Counted from the first letter of the stretch, positions 1 through 6,953 are shown. The stretch: DNA of 17,817 nt from an uncultured Prevotella sp. (GCA_900319895.1 ONQK01000049.1:1-17817); one strand, 5' to 3'. A program made the numbers and translations. Notes: generated from the sequence alone by a model not told the origin.

Positions 1-342
1 ATGTGGACGGCAAATACCCCAGCAAATCTGGAACGTTCCACTCGGAATTTGCTCTATCGTATACTTGATTTTAGCATTCCAAGTTCCAGACGTCGTATTT
101 TTAAGTGAAATCCCATCATACAATATGTCAGTTCTTTCGCCTGTAAAATCGTCAGTTTCTTGAGTAACTTTCGTAATGGTAATTTCTGCGCCATCAGCAA
201 TCATCTTACCATCCGCATCAACAAAGCGGAACTTGTCATCAACATACTCGGAAGCTGCAGTCACTGCATCAACACTCGTGTTTCTTGCAAACAAATTTAC
301 TGAAACCGTAAACATTGCTACTAAAAGTACTAATTTCTTCAT
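1..342 (-). CDS. Small exported protein, 3'-truncated by window edge
   Basis: This reading frame starts at the ATG at 342 and stays open for 114 codons to the window edge, so the C-terminus is missing. Residues 1-19 look like a signal peptide: KK, a hydrophobic core, then a probable cut after LFA. The mature part is polar and beta-rich by eye, without membrane segments, so a secreted or periplasmic soluble protein is likely. The last visible residues hold a close cysteine pair, C107-WGI-C111. It follows the Omp28-related lipoprotein gene by 21 bases and is the fourth gene of the tlpA operon. I do not recognise a named family. Comparable small proteins next to Omp28-related genes in Bacteroidales sometimes carry C-terminal type IX secretion sorting domains, but that part is not visible here. 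The gene is well supported; its function is unknown. Confidence 0.75.
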   Translation of the reverse strand, partial: MKKLVLLVAMFTVSVNLFARNTSVDAVTAASEYVDDKFRFVDADGKMIADGAEITITKVTQETDDFTGERTDILYDGISLKNTTSGTWNAKIKYTIEQIPSGTFQICWGICRPH

Positions 343-363
343 AATAGTATTATTTTTTGATTA

Positions 364-1140
364 TTAATTTGATATTTTCGCTTTTGTTACTTGTAAAACG
401 CCCGTCTCATCGTAGAAGAATGCTATGAGTGACATGTTTTCAGCCTTCCATGCCTCATCGAGCACATATGAATAACGGAAAGTTTGCTCCTCCCCATTGG
501 CAAGGGTCGTCTGATCTCCCCAAGTGCCGTTTACTGATGCACGCAACACATGTTGGTGAACATAGTCCGGATTTTTTGAGCCATCCGGCAAAAACTGCAG
601 ACTGACGATGCCGTCTTCGACAAGCCAGAGTTGAAGCTTTGCCGCCTTCGTGTCGGCTGTGCTCTGCGCACTTACAGTGATATTGAGGTTTCTTGTATCG
701 GCATCGTATACATTTTCCAGTCCCATTTGTATAAAGGCCGGCTTCTGTATCTCATTGTACACCTGCAAATTCCAAGAAGTGTAATCAGTCAAGCCATTTC
801 TGTTGACAAGACCGATAGGCTGATACTCCACTCCCCAATGATTATAGTATTCATCTCCCAAGTCTGTGCGCAGCGGCGTACCTTTGCCCATTGCTCCAGA
901 GTGAATGCCCACTGCAATCACCACGTCGCTGCCATACTGCTCTTGTAGGTTTTCTATCAAATCTGCCGCCAATGGGCAGTTTGAGCAACGTTGTCCCGTG
1001 AAGTCTTCAATCAGTACGGCACGATTCACCGAGACTGGGCCAACGGGAATCAAGCGATCTTCAACGTCAATATGACTACATGAAGCCAACAGGAGCAGTG
1101 TCAAAGCACCTAGGAGATATGTCATTTTCTTGATAGTCAT
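364..1140 (-). CDS. Omp28-related outer-membrane lipoprotein with CxxC motif
   Basis: A 258-residue lipoprotein. The N-terminus has a type II signal with lipobox L18-A-S-C21, so the mature protein would be lipid-anchored at C21. An Omp28-like thioredoxin-fold domain follows: the strand VLIEDFTG runs into C52-SN-C55 and then PLAADLIENL, the position of the active-site CxxC in thioredoxin folds. The C-terminal half (about 125-258) is beta-rich, ending in YSYVLDEAWK and IAFFYDETG segments seen in this family. Omp28 was first described from Porphyromonas as an outer-membrane protein of unclear function. The gene lies 5 bases after the DUF6029 gene and 21 before the next, so all are probably co-transcribed. 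A thiol-disulfide or disulfide-accepting role on the cell surface or in the periplasm is inferred from CSNC and the TlpA neighbour, not shown. Confidence 0.85.
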   Translation of the reverse strand: MTIKKMTYLLGALTLLLLASCSHIDVEDRLIPVGPVSVNRAVLIEDFTGQRCSNCPLAADLIENLQEQYGSDVVIAVGIHSGAMGKGTPLRTDLGDEYYNHWGVEYQPIGLVNRNGLTDYTSWNLQVYNEIQKPAFIQMGLENVYDADTRNLNITVSAQSTADTKAAKLQLWLVEDGIVSLQFLPDGSKNPDYVHQHVLRASVNGTWGDQTTLANGEEQTFRYSYVLDEAWKAENMSLIAFFYDETGVLQVTKAKISN

Positions 1141-1145
1141 TTTGC

Positions 1146-2771
1146 TTAAAAATTATAGTTGTAAGACATTGTAAAACCTTTGCTAGCCGGGATGTAGCGG
1201 CATACACCACCCGAGCAGTTATAGCCGGCGCGCGTTCTGCCATATCCCAATTGGATGCGGTGTGCCTTGGCATTGAACGTGAGCAGTCCCTGGTAATAAT
1301 GAATCTTCGACTCACCGCTGTTGTACATGTCGCAAACGGTTATCATCCAATTCGGGACGATCGACAACTCAAGAAGGCCGAACATCCAACTTCCCTCATC
1401 CTGCTTAGTTGCTAAATATTGTGCCTCAGCGCGAAGTGAGACCTTGCGGCTGAACTTGTATTTCGCATCAGCGATAAAAATATCTGAATGTATCATTCCG
1501 CCCTCACCCTCTACGATGGTCTTATTATAAAATTGATTCATGTACATGAGGTTGAGCTGGAACTTATTCGTAAACTTCTTTTCCAATTGCACATTGATGT
1601 CTTGATAATAAGTGCCATCGCCCCATTTCCAAAAGTCAGAGACATAACCGTCGGTTCCCATACCGCCGACTTCTGTCCGATTAATACCATGGACGTGAGA
1701 GAAATTAACCTTAACTTTTGTGCCGTATTTTCCGCCCAAGAACGTGTTTTTCTTGAACATGTAGCCCAATTCTGCCTGATAAGCCCATTCGCCCGACGGA
1801 CGCGTCGCGTATGGATAAAGGGCGGCCAAAGCATAAGTATGGTCTAGGGTGAATGCGGGCAAGTGGTTGATAAATGATGATGTTCCCAGCATAGAGCGAC
1901 GGGAGCGGAACGACATATTGTCTGAACGTTTTGCCTGCAACAACAGACTCATGCCTCGCTGTGAATAACTCGTCGACAACATTGCCACGCTACCTTTACG
2001 GTAGATGTATCCATTGTCAAACGAAGGGTCTTCCGTCTTTTGGGCGTACTCTGCCAGCAAATTGAAGGCTTTTCTCTGGAACCTCAACCGGGCATCCCAG
2101 GCGTCCACGTTCTCAGGAAGATTCAACTTGTGTGTTGCATCTGACATGATGTCCTCTGTGCGTTCGTGCTTGTTCACAAACGACGCCCCAAGCGTAATGT
2201 ATGTGCCACTGTTTTCAAGCCCTTTGAACCATTGGTCCAGACCAAGCTCAATGTCGCCACCCGAAACCAGCGACTTGTTATACGACCAATAGCGCTTCTG
2301 CAAGCCTGTCAACGCTTTTACGGTGACCCCTTTAAAAGGTTTGGCTGCCACACGGGCACCCAACAACGAGTTGTCGATGCCCAGCGTGCGCTCTTCGTAC
2401 GTCCTCAAGACGAATCCAGAGCCGAACTGCTCATAGAAATTGCCCAAAGTCACTTCGATTTTATCGGAATGCAGCCTTGCAAACACATTTGCCAATCCCC
2501 AGCCAGAAAAGTCTTTTTCATAGCCAGGCAACGGGAAGCGGAGGAACTCCATGCGAAGCCCTGCATCCAGATAACGGCTCGTCAACTGTACGTCAGCATA
2601 GGTATTTGTCAATCCCCAATGGCTGGTCTCTTCCGTACCGATCTTTGCATCCTTCTGAGGAATCAAAACATCACTCTGAATACTTCCAGAGAGGTGCATT
2701 GCATTTTCGTTCTGCGCCTTAACAACAAGCCCTGAACAAATACATGCTAGTATGATGAGTGACTTTCTCAT
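1146..2771 (-). CDS. DUF6029 family probable outer-membrane beta-barrel protein
   Basis: A 541-residue exported protein. Residues 1-19 form a signal peptide (MRKSLIILACICSGLVVKA) and the protein ends in phenylalanine after YNYN, as many outer-membrane barrels do. The body has many alternating-hydrophobicity strands with aromatic girdle residues, such as GYMFKKNTFLGGKYGTKVKV and FQLNLMYMNQFYNKT, which fits a large barrel. I recognise it as the Bacteroidetes-restricted DUF6029 type, of unknown function. Near the C-terminus is C519-SGGV-C524 followed by RYIPASKGF, a cysteine pair that would sit close to the barrel mouth. It is the second gene of the operon, 41 bases after the tlpA-like gene, with the Omp28-related gene 5 bases downstream, so translation may be coupled. 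A barrel partner for the Omp28 lipoprotein or a small-substrate pore are both possible. Confidence 0.8.
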   Translation of the reverse strand: MRKSLIILACICSGLVVKAQNENAMHLSGSIQSDVLIPQKDAKIGTEETSHWGLTNTYADVQLTSRYLDAGLRMEFLRFPLPGYEKDFSGWGLANVFARLHSDKIEVTLGNFYEQFGSGFVLRTYEERTLGIDNSLLGARVAAKPFKGVTVKALTGLQKRYWSYNKSLVSGGDIELGLDQWFKGLENSGTYITLGASFVNKHERTEDIMSDATHKLNLPENVDAWDARLRFQRKAFNLLAEYAQKTEDPSFDNGYIYRKGSVAMLSTSYSQRGMSLLLQAKRSDNMSFRSRRSMLGTSSFINHLPAFTLDHTYALAALYPYATRPSGEWAYQAELGYMFKKNTFLGGKYGTKVKVNFSHVHGINRTEVGGMGTDGYVSDFWKWGDGTYYQDINVQLEKKFTNKFQLNLMYMNQFYNKTIVEGEGGMIHSDIFIADAKYKFSRKVSLRAEAQYLATKQDEGSWMFGLLELSIVPNWMITVCDMYNSGESKIHYYQGLLTFNAKAHRIQLGYGRTRAGYNCSGGVCRYIPASKGFTMSYNYNF

Positions 2772-2812
2772 GAAGACTTCTAATTATTTGAAATGATACA
2801 AAAAACTATTTA

Positions 2813-3298
2813 CTATTTTACTAACTCGCGTACTTTCTCTATCAATTCCTCCTCTGCGCCATCAGTATATCCGTTGTGCTTATACACGATATTGCCATTT
2901 CCGTCACAAACAATCACATAAGGAATGGTCTGGATGCCGAGCGCCCGTTTAAAGTCGCTATTGGTGTCAAGCAAGACCTCATAAGGCCATCCGTGGTTGT
3001 CCACCAGCGGCTTCACCTTGTTCACATTCTGCGCCACATCAATCGAAACGGCATAAAGCTTGACGCCCGTTTCCGCCACCCATTCGTCATAAACCTCACT
3101 GATGGCACTCAGTTCACGGTTGCAAGGCTTGCACCAAGTTGCAAAAAAATCAATGATAAAAGGCTTACCATTATTTGACAATGTGTCGGTCTTTACCGTC
3201 TTGCCGTCCATCGTCTTCAAAGTCACTGCCGGAAGTTGCGCCTGCGCCACACCCACCATTGCGATTAATGCGATTAATGTAAAAAATATTCGTCTCAT
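2813..3298 (-). CDS. TlpA-like exported thioredoxin-family protein
   Basis: A 161-residue periplasmic thiol-disulfide protein of the TlpA/ResA type. Residues 1-20 form a signal peptide ending AQA. The mature thioredoxin fold has FFATWCKPCNREL with active-site C56-KP-C59, and the cis-proline region TIPYVIV with P126, both diagnostic. The length is normal for a single-domain TlpA protein. The family usually reduces periplasmic disulfides, using electrons passed by a membrane protein such as CcdA/DsbD; none is seen in the window. It is the first gene of a four-gene minus-strand operon whose other products all have paired cysteines, which suggests its partners are those proteins. The start is the ATG at 3298 after an A/T-rich leader. 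The family call is secure; the substrate is not known. Confidence 0.9.
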   Translation of the reverse strand: MRRIFFTLIALIAMVGVAQAQLPAVTLKTMDGKTVKTDTLSNNGKPFIIDFFATWCKPCNRELSAISEVYDEWVAETGVKLYAVSIDVAQNVNKVKPLVDNHGWPYEVLLDTNSDFKRALGIQTIPYVIVCDGNGNIVYKHNGYTDGAEEELIEKVRELVK

Positions 3299-3318
3299 AT
3301 TCTCATTTTATTTATTTA

Positions 3319-3348
3319 CAAAATTCATTACGCATAAATATATACAAA
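3319..3348 (-). promoter_or_regulatory. Weak candidate promoter for the tlpA operon
   Basis: Read on the minus strand there is TTTG (3348-3345), an 18-base spacer, and GAATTTTG (3326-3319). The Bacteroidetes consensus is TTTG, 19-21 bases, TAnnTTTG, so one -7 base is wrong and the spacer is one short. The position, about 20 bases before the tlpA start, is reasonable. Nothing better was found between 3299 and 3445. Confidence 0.3.
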
Positions 3349-3445
3349 CTATGTCACAACATTGTCTCACAAGAGTTGAAAGTAGAATGAAAAAGCTAAT
3401 AATCAGACATTTAAGAGAAAAAAGATGAGAAAAATACCCAAAAAA

Positions 3446-3500
3446 CAGTGTTCAGAAAGTGAACACTGGTTCGTGTTCCGAACACCAAGAGAGTGAACAC
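3446..3500. repeat. Cluster of GTGTTC/GAACAC half-sites with a 9-bp hairpin
   Basis: Five copies of one hexamer in alternating orientation lie within 53 bases: GTGTTC at 3448 and 3473, and GAACAC at 3461, 3480 and 3495. The first two extend to a perfect 9-bp inverted repeat (CAGTGTTCA 3446-3454, TGAACACTG 3460-3468, 5-base loop). The next two form GTGTTC-C-GAACAC (3473-3485). The cluster is about 150-200 bases upstream of tlpA and 300 upstream of the ribE promoter. It could be an operator for a dimeric regulator or a set of RNA hairpins; sequence alone does not decide. Confidence 0.6.
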
Positions 3501-3780
3501 ATTTTGAATTTCTATACTAAAAAGCAGTTCCCCAAACACCATTTTCGATTATTTAATATTGCGTATCTTGAGATGTACAAGCACAGAAACGGACAGCCGC
3601 AAAACGTCGACATTGATGATATGCGATGATATGCAAGCCGCCAGCACCCGCCACCTGTTCAACTCTATAAATAGATTTGCAAACAACACGCAAAAGTCCG
3701 ACGTCGCCTCTCGCCAGCATGCATCATTCATTGAAAAATGTAAGAAAATCCGTAAACAGAGGTTAAAAAAAAAGGATTTA
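3501..3780. other. Gene-free stretch between repeat cluster and ribE promoter
   Basis: I see no convincing gene here. Two frames of about 78 codons overlap on opposite strands, but neither has a recognisable domain, a promoter or a good start, and the plus-strand one runs into the ribE promoter. The stretch is A/T-rich, with a run of nine adenines at about 3767. Confidence 0.5.
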
Positions 3781-3812
3781 TTTGGCAAATAGCGAAAAAA
3801 AACCTATCTTTG
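3781..3812 (+). promoter_or_regulatory. Consensus Bacteroidetes promoter for the ribE transcript
   Basis: TTTG (3781-3784), a 20-base spacer and TATCTTTG (3805-3812) match the Bacteroidetes housekeeping consensus TTTG-N19/21-TAnnTTTG exactly. Transcription should start at about 3818-3820, at the first bases of the closing stem of the RNA element that follows. That leaves a 5' leader of about 220 bases before ribE. Confidence 0.8.
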
Positions 3813-3818
3813 CAAATA

Positions 3819-3977
3819 GAATAATAAGGAGCGCATCGGACTGATCGGGATACTCATCAAACAAAACTGAAAACCGAGAGCAATTCCCTTGTCAATGGCG
3901 GGCCACATAAATCTCCCGAGACTAAGCAGCAATGCCGGTGGATTACAGCGACAGGGAATCCTCAAATCTTATTATTT
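3819..3977 (+). ncRNA. Candidate structured RNA leader upstream of ribE, family unknown
   Basis: The ends pair perfectly: AATAATAAG (3820-3828) with CTTATTATT (3968-3976). An inner helix joins ATTCCCTTGTC (3883-3893) to GACAGGGAAT (3950-3959), 10 pairs with one bulge. Inside it CGGG (3899-3902) can pair with CCCG (3915-3918), or CCAC (3903-3906) with GTGG (3938-3941). The element starts within a base or two of the predicted transcription start. It lacks the conserved core of the FMN riboswitch expected before riboflavin genes, and I could not match it to another family. It may be a cis-acting leader or a separate small RNA. A U-rich run (about 4009-4022) follows, with no strong hairpin before it. 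Confidence 0.5.
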
Positions 3978-4039
3978 AAGGAGTTTTCATCACATCGCGG
4001 TGCGTTCCGTTTTTTATTTTTTAATTGACTTTAAACAAC

Positions 4040-4651
4040 ATGTTTTCTGGAATTGTAGAAGAGATGGCGACTGTCGTTGCCCTTGAAAGATATGATGACA
4101 ATATTGATTTCACATTAAGCTGTTCATTTGTCCATGAGCTGAAGATCGACCAGAGCATCGCCCACAACGGCGTTTGCCTAACCGTTGTCGCGCTTACAGA
4201 TGACACTTACACGGTGACTGCGATGAAAGAGACACTGGTGCGCAGCAATTTAGGCTTGCTGGAAATCGGCGACAAGGTAAACGTGGAGCGCTCAATGCCA
4301 ATGAACGGCAGGCTTGATGGGCATATTGTGCAAGGACATGTCGACCAGACCGCTCGCTGCACGTCGACCGAAGATGCCAACGGGAGCACATATTATACTT
4401 TTGAGTATGATGTCAACCACGAGCTGGTCCGCCGCGGATATTTCTCGGTAGACAAAGGGAGCATCACGGTCAATGGCGTTTCTCTAACCGTCTGCAACCC
4501 CAGCCTAAATTCATTTACTGTTGCCATCATCCCTTACACCAAGGAGCACACCAACTTTTGCGACATCAAATTGGGCAGCGTTGTCAACATAGAATTTGAC
4601 ATTTTAGGAAAATACATTGCCCGGTTACAAGACCTACAACACACTCCATAA
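4040..4651 (+). CDS. ribE: Riboflavin synthase alpha subunit
   Basis: Riboflavin synthase dismutates two 6,7-dimethyl-8-ribityllumazine molecules into riboflavin and a pyrimidinedione, the last step of riboflavin synthesis in the cytoplasm. The 203-residue length and two tandem lumazine-binding beta-barrel repeats fit. The first repeat starts MFSGIVEE and carries NGVCLTV and GHIVQGHVD; the second has GSITVNGVSLTV and IPYTKEHTN. The start is the ATG at 4040 because the family nearly always begins MF(T/S)GI(I/V)EE; an upstream in-frame TTG at 4025 would add five unconserved residues. The gene stands alone, with no other rib gene nearby, behind a consensus promoter and a long possibly structured leader. 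No clear terminator follows: a short AGCC/GGCT stem near 4670 has no T tract. Confidence 0.95.
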   Translation: MFSGIVEEMATVVALERYDDNIDFTLSCSFVHELKIDQSIAHNGVCLTVVALTDDTYTVTAMKETLVRSNLGLLEIGDKVNVERSMPMNGRLDGHIVQGHVDQTARCTSTEDANGSTYYTFEYDVNHELVRRGYFSVDKGSITVNGVSLTVCNPSLNSFTVAIIPYTKEHTNFCDIKLGSVVNIEFDILGKYIARLQDLQHTP

Positions 4652-4983
4652 AGAAAAAATATGCAGAAAAGCCCTTCAAGGCTAGGAAAAACACCATTGG
4701 ACGCGCAACTAAAGACAAGAAACAAAAATAAAAACACGCCGTTAAGAGAAACTATTTTTTACTTAAAAAAGCTAAAATACACGAATACAGTAGAGTAATT
4801 AACTGTGAACTTCTACTAATATTCGACCGTTGTCCATTTTATTTTAGTATTCTATACAAAAAGAGTACTTTTGTCGAACAATTTTACAAAATGTTTTGTT
4901 ATTTCTCACCCTAAAAAGTGCTGACAAAGCAGGCATTGAACATTTTCAACCAGCAAATATACAGAGAAACAAGGTAGGTAGGT
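4652..4983. other. Intergenic region ribE to sensor kinase
   Basis: This 332-base A/T-rich gap holds no credible gene. It contains a weak AGCC/GGCT stem near 4670, the candidate kinase promoter at 4842-4873, and a short inverted repeat just after it (ACAAAA 4886-4891, TTTTGT 4894-4899). The leader before the kinase start would be about 100 bases. Confidence 0.5.
4842..4873 (+). promoter_or_regulatory. Probable promoter for the sensor kinase/regulator operon
   Basis: TACTTTTG (4866-4873) is a perfect TAnnTTTG -7 box. TTTT (4842-4845), 20 bases upstream, matches three of four -33 bases. Transcription should start near 4880, at the edge of the ACAAAA/TTTTGT inverted repeat, which could serve as an operator. 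Confidence 0.5.
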
Positions 4984-6066
4984 ATGATAAACAAGAGCAA
5001 GATTCATTCGATACTATTCCAAACAGTCGTCTGGATAGGGATCGTCCTGCTGCCATTGATTGTTATCGATTTTAACAATTTCTCATGGGTGCATTTTTTC
5101 ATCAACAGCTCTATTTTCGTCTGGTCTTTTATTGTATTCTACACCAACTACTTTTTGTTGGCGCCCCGCTATTTTTTCATCAACAAGCGCCTGAAGTATG
5201 CCATCTACAACACCATTCTTATTTTGCTGAGTGTCATCATCCATCGTATATGGATGCGGTATGCACACACCCATTTCGAGCTTTTCCCCCCCTCGCCCTG
5301 TTTTATCACAGCCAAATTTCCCAGCAACATACAGCGCATCGAGATGCTGCTTGTTATCAGGGACATATTCACACTGACCTTCTGTGCCATCATAGCAACC
5401 AGCATGAACCTGGGCATCAAGTTCGTCAAGTCCGAGAATGCCAGGAAAAAAGCAGAAGAAGCACACAAGGAAGCGGAGATCAGGAACTTTTTGAATCAGT
5501 TGCACCCACATTTTCTACTCAACACCCTCAACAACATCTATGCCCTGACCTGTTTTTCACCGGCAAAGGCGCAGGAAGCCATCCTGCATTTGAGTAAGCT
5601 ACTGCAATATGTTTTATACAAGACCAACAGCCCGACGGTCAACCTCAAAGACGAAATCACTTTCATGCAAAATTACATCTATCTGATGAAATTGCGCATG
5701 TCAGAAAACATTGACATCCAAGTGGACTTCAACACCCCCAATACCGAAAAAGTGCAAATAGCCCCCTTATTATTCATCTCGCTCATCGAGAATGCCTTTA
5801 AACACGGCATCAGCTCGACATCCAAGAGTTTCATCAAGATCAACATTTTCACGTCAGAAAAAAGCATTACATGCGACATACAAAACAGCAACTTCCCCAA
5901 AAGCAAAGATGACAAAAGCGGGAACGGCATCGGGCTCCAGCTCGTCAAGCAACGCCTGGACCTCTGTTTCCCCAACAAATACATCTGGGAATACGGACTT
6001 GACCCCAATAGTAATATTTATCACTCAAAACTTATAATTTATGATTCTCAACTGTATCATCATTGA
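4984..6066 (+). CDS. LytS/YehU-type membrane sensor histidine kinase
   Basis: A 360-residue inner-membrane kinase of the His_kinase (PF06580) group. Four probable membrane helices (about 11-29, 37-57, 72-88, 122-145) lie in the first 150 residues, with a 30-residue loop between helices 3 and 4. A charged, likely coiled segment (149-168) leads into the phosphoacceptor motif LNQLHPHFLLNTLNNIY; H176 of PHF is the expected phosphorylated residue. The ATPase domain follows, with N-box SLIENAFKHG (N270) and G-box GNGIGL (313-318). There is no large extracytoplasmic sensor domain, so the signal is probably sensed in or at the membrane. Its stop lies 26 bases inside the response regulator gene, which indicates translational coupling and a cognate pair. 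Confidence 0.93.
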   Translation: MINKSKIHSILFQTVVWIGIVLLPLIVIDFNNFSWVHFFINSSIFVWSFIVFYTNYFLLAPRYFFINKRLKYAIYNTILILLSVIIHRIWMRYAHTHFELFPPSPCFITAKFPSNIQRIEMLLVIRDIFTLTFCAIIATSMNLGIKFVKSENARKKAEEAHKEAEIRNFLNQLHPHFLLNTLNNIYALTCFSPAKAQEAILHLSKLLQYVLYKTNSPTVNLKDEITFMQNYIYLMKLRMSENIDIQVDFNTPNTEKVQIAPLLFISLIENAFKHGISSTSKSFIKINIFTSEKSITCDIQNSNFPKSKDDKSGNGIGLQLVKQRLDLCFPNKYIWEYGLDPNSNIYHSKLIIYDSQLYHH

Positions 6067-6769
6067 CGACGAGCCCTTAGCAGCCAACCTGCTAACATCG
6101 TATGCGAGAAAAATCCCTTTCCTCAACCTCATTGGAACTTACAACAGTGCCATTGAGGCCATCAAGGACTTGAAAGAAAACGATGTTAAACTGGTTTTCC
6201 TCGACATACAAATGCCAGAGTTAAGCGGTATTGAATTTGCCAAGATAGTTTCCAAAGACACGAAAGTCATCTTTACCACAGCTTTCGACAAATATGCTTT
6301 AGAAGGATATCGCGTCAACGCGCTCGACTACCTCATCAAGCCCATTGAATACAAGGATTTTCTCAATGCCTCCAACAAGGCATTGGAATATTTCTCGACT
6401 ATCCGCCGCAACACTACGTTCTCCAAAGACCGGTTCGTATATGTAAAGAGCGACTATAAGCTCGTACAAATAGATTTTGACGACATCCTGTATTTCGAAG
6501 GGATGAAAGATTATGTACGCATCTATCTTGAAGGGGGCAACAAGCCCATCACGTCGCTGCTGAACCTCAAAAGGCTTGAGACCATACTCCCCTACCCCGA
6601 GTTCATGCGCATACACCGCTCCTACATCATCCACATGTCAAAAGTGAAACTGGTGGATCGCAGCCGGTTCGTCTTCGGAGAGACATTCATACCCATTGCC
6701 GAGAGCTATAAAGACAAGGTGCAACAATATTTCGAGGCCCACTCGCTGGGAGGCGGCTCCTCAGAATAA
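6041..6769 (+). CDS. LytTR-family response regulator
   Basis: A 242-residue transcription regulator. Residues 1-120 are a receiver domain: acidic pair D9/D10, phosphoacceptor D55 in FLDIQMP, T79 in VIFTTAF and K100 in LIKP. Residues about 133-236 are a LytTR DNA-binding domain, recognised by DRFVYVKSDYKLVQI, ILYFEGMKDYVRIYLE and MRIHRSYIIHMSKV. It starts inside the end of the sensor kinase gene, so it is the kinase's partner. Members of this family in Bacteroidales often bind paired imperfect repeats upstream of targets. No target gene is evident beside it; the nearest downstream gene, galM, has its own promoter after a terminator. The regulated process cannot be told from this window. Confidence 0.94.
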   Translation: MILNCIIIDDEPLAANLLTSYARKIPFLNLIGTYNSAIEAIKDLKENDVKLVFLDIQMPELSGIEFAKIVSKDTKVIFTTAFDKYALEGYRVNALDYLIKPIEYKDFLNASNKALEYFSTIRRNTTFSKDRFVYVKSDYKLVQIDFDDILYFEGMKDYVRIYLEGGNKPITSLLNLKRLETILPYPEFMRIHRSYIIHMSKVKLVDRSRFVFGETFIPIAESYKDKVQQYFEAHSLGGGSSE

Positions 6770-6783
6770 GGATAAACGAAGAG

Positions 6784-6830
6784 AAGTTGGCGGAGACTGT
6801 TCCTGGAACATCTTCGCCAACTTAATTTCC
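6784..6830 (+). terminator. Long hairpin terminator after the response regulator
   Basis: AAGTTGGCG (6784-6792) pairs with CGCCAACTT (6815-6823). The inner part continues GAGA/TCTT and TGTTCC/GGAACA around a single-base centre, giving about 19 pairs with one bulged C. The tail AATTTCCTTT is only moderately T-rich. It lies 15 bases after the stop and separates this operon from galM. Confidence 0.7.
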
Positions 6831-6889
6831 TTTCCCAAGGACACTTAGCCCACAGGCAAGAAAAAAAGTCAATTATTTTTACATTTAAA

Positions 6890-6921
6890 TTTGGATTTCT
6901 CATTTTTTTTTGTTTCCTTTG
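6890..6921 (+). promoter_or_regulatory. Probable promoter for the galM operon
   Basis: TTTG (6890-6893), a 20-base spacer and TTCCTTTG (6914-6921) fit the Bacteroidetes promoter with one -7 mismatch (TT for TA). The sequence after the box, TTTGCAAATAG, is the same as at the ribE promoter. A second -7-like TAAATTTG (6886-6893) overlaps the -33 box but has no upstream element. Confidence 0.6.
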
Positions 6922-6953
6922 CAAATAGGAACAACCACTTAAAATTTACCATT

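Noticed and set aside
153..156. Transketolase SDG instead of GDG at the thiamine diphosphate motif (residues 153-156 of tkt, bases about 9894-9905) as a loss of function
   Set aside because: All other catalytic residues are intact and I believe the SDGG form is normal in Bacteroidales enzymes. The coordinates given in this entry are residue numbers.
2166..2735. 189-codon plus-strand frame inside the DUF6029 gene
   Set aside because: Antisense shadow of a protein with a clear signal peptide and operon context.
3559..3792. 77-codon plus-strand frame (and an overlapping 79-codon minus frame at 3549-3788)
   Set aside because: It starts at TTG, has no recognisable domain and is rich in lysine and serine as expected of A-rich DNA. 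It also contains the -33 box of the ribE promoter. The minus frame has no better support.
3919..3931. Signal recognition particle RNA, suggested by AAGCAGCA
   Set aside because: The opposite strand of the conserved loop (GTCAGG) and the GGAA tetraloop are missing; only a short string matches.
3819..3977. FMN riboswitch before ribE
   Set aside because: The near-invariant core GGGCAGGGTGAAATTCCC and the later GCCGAC-like segments are absent, despite the fitting gene context.
4668..4685. Terminator after ribE (AGCC/GGCT stem)
   Set aside because: Only four pairs and no T tract; too weak to call.
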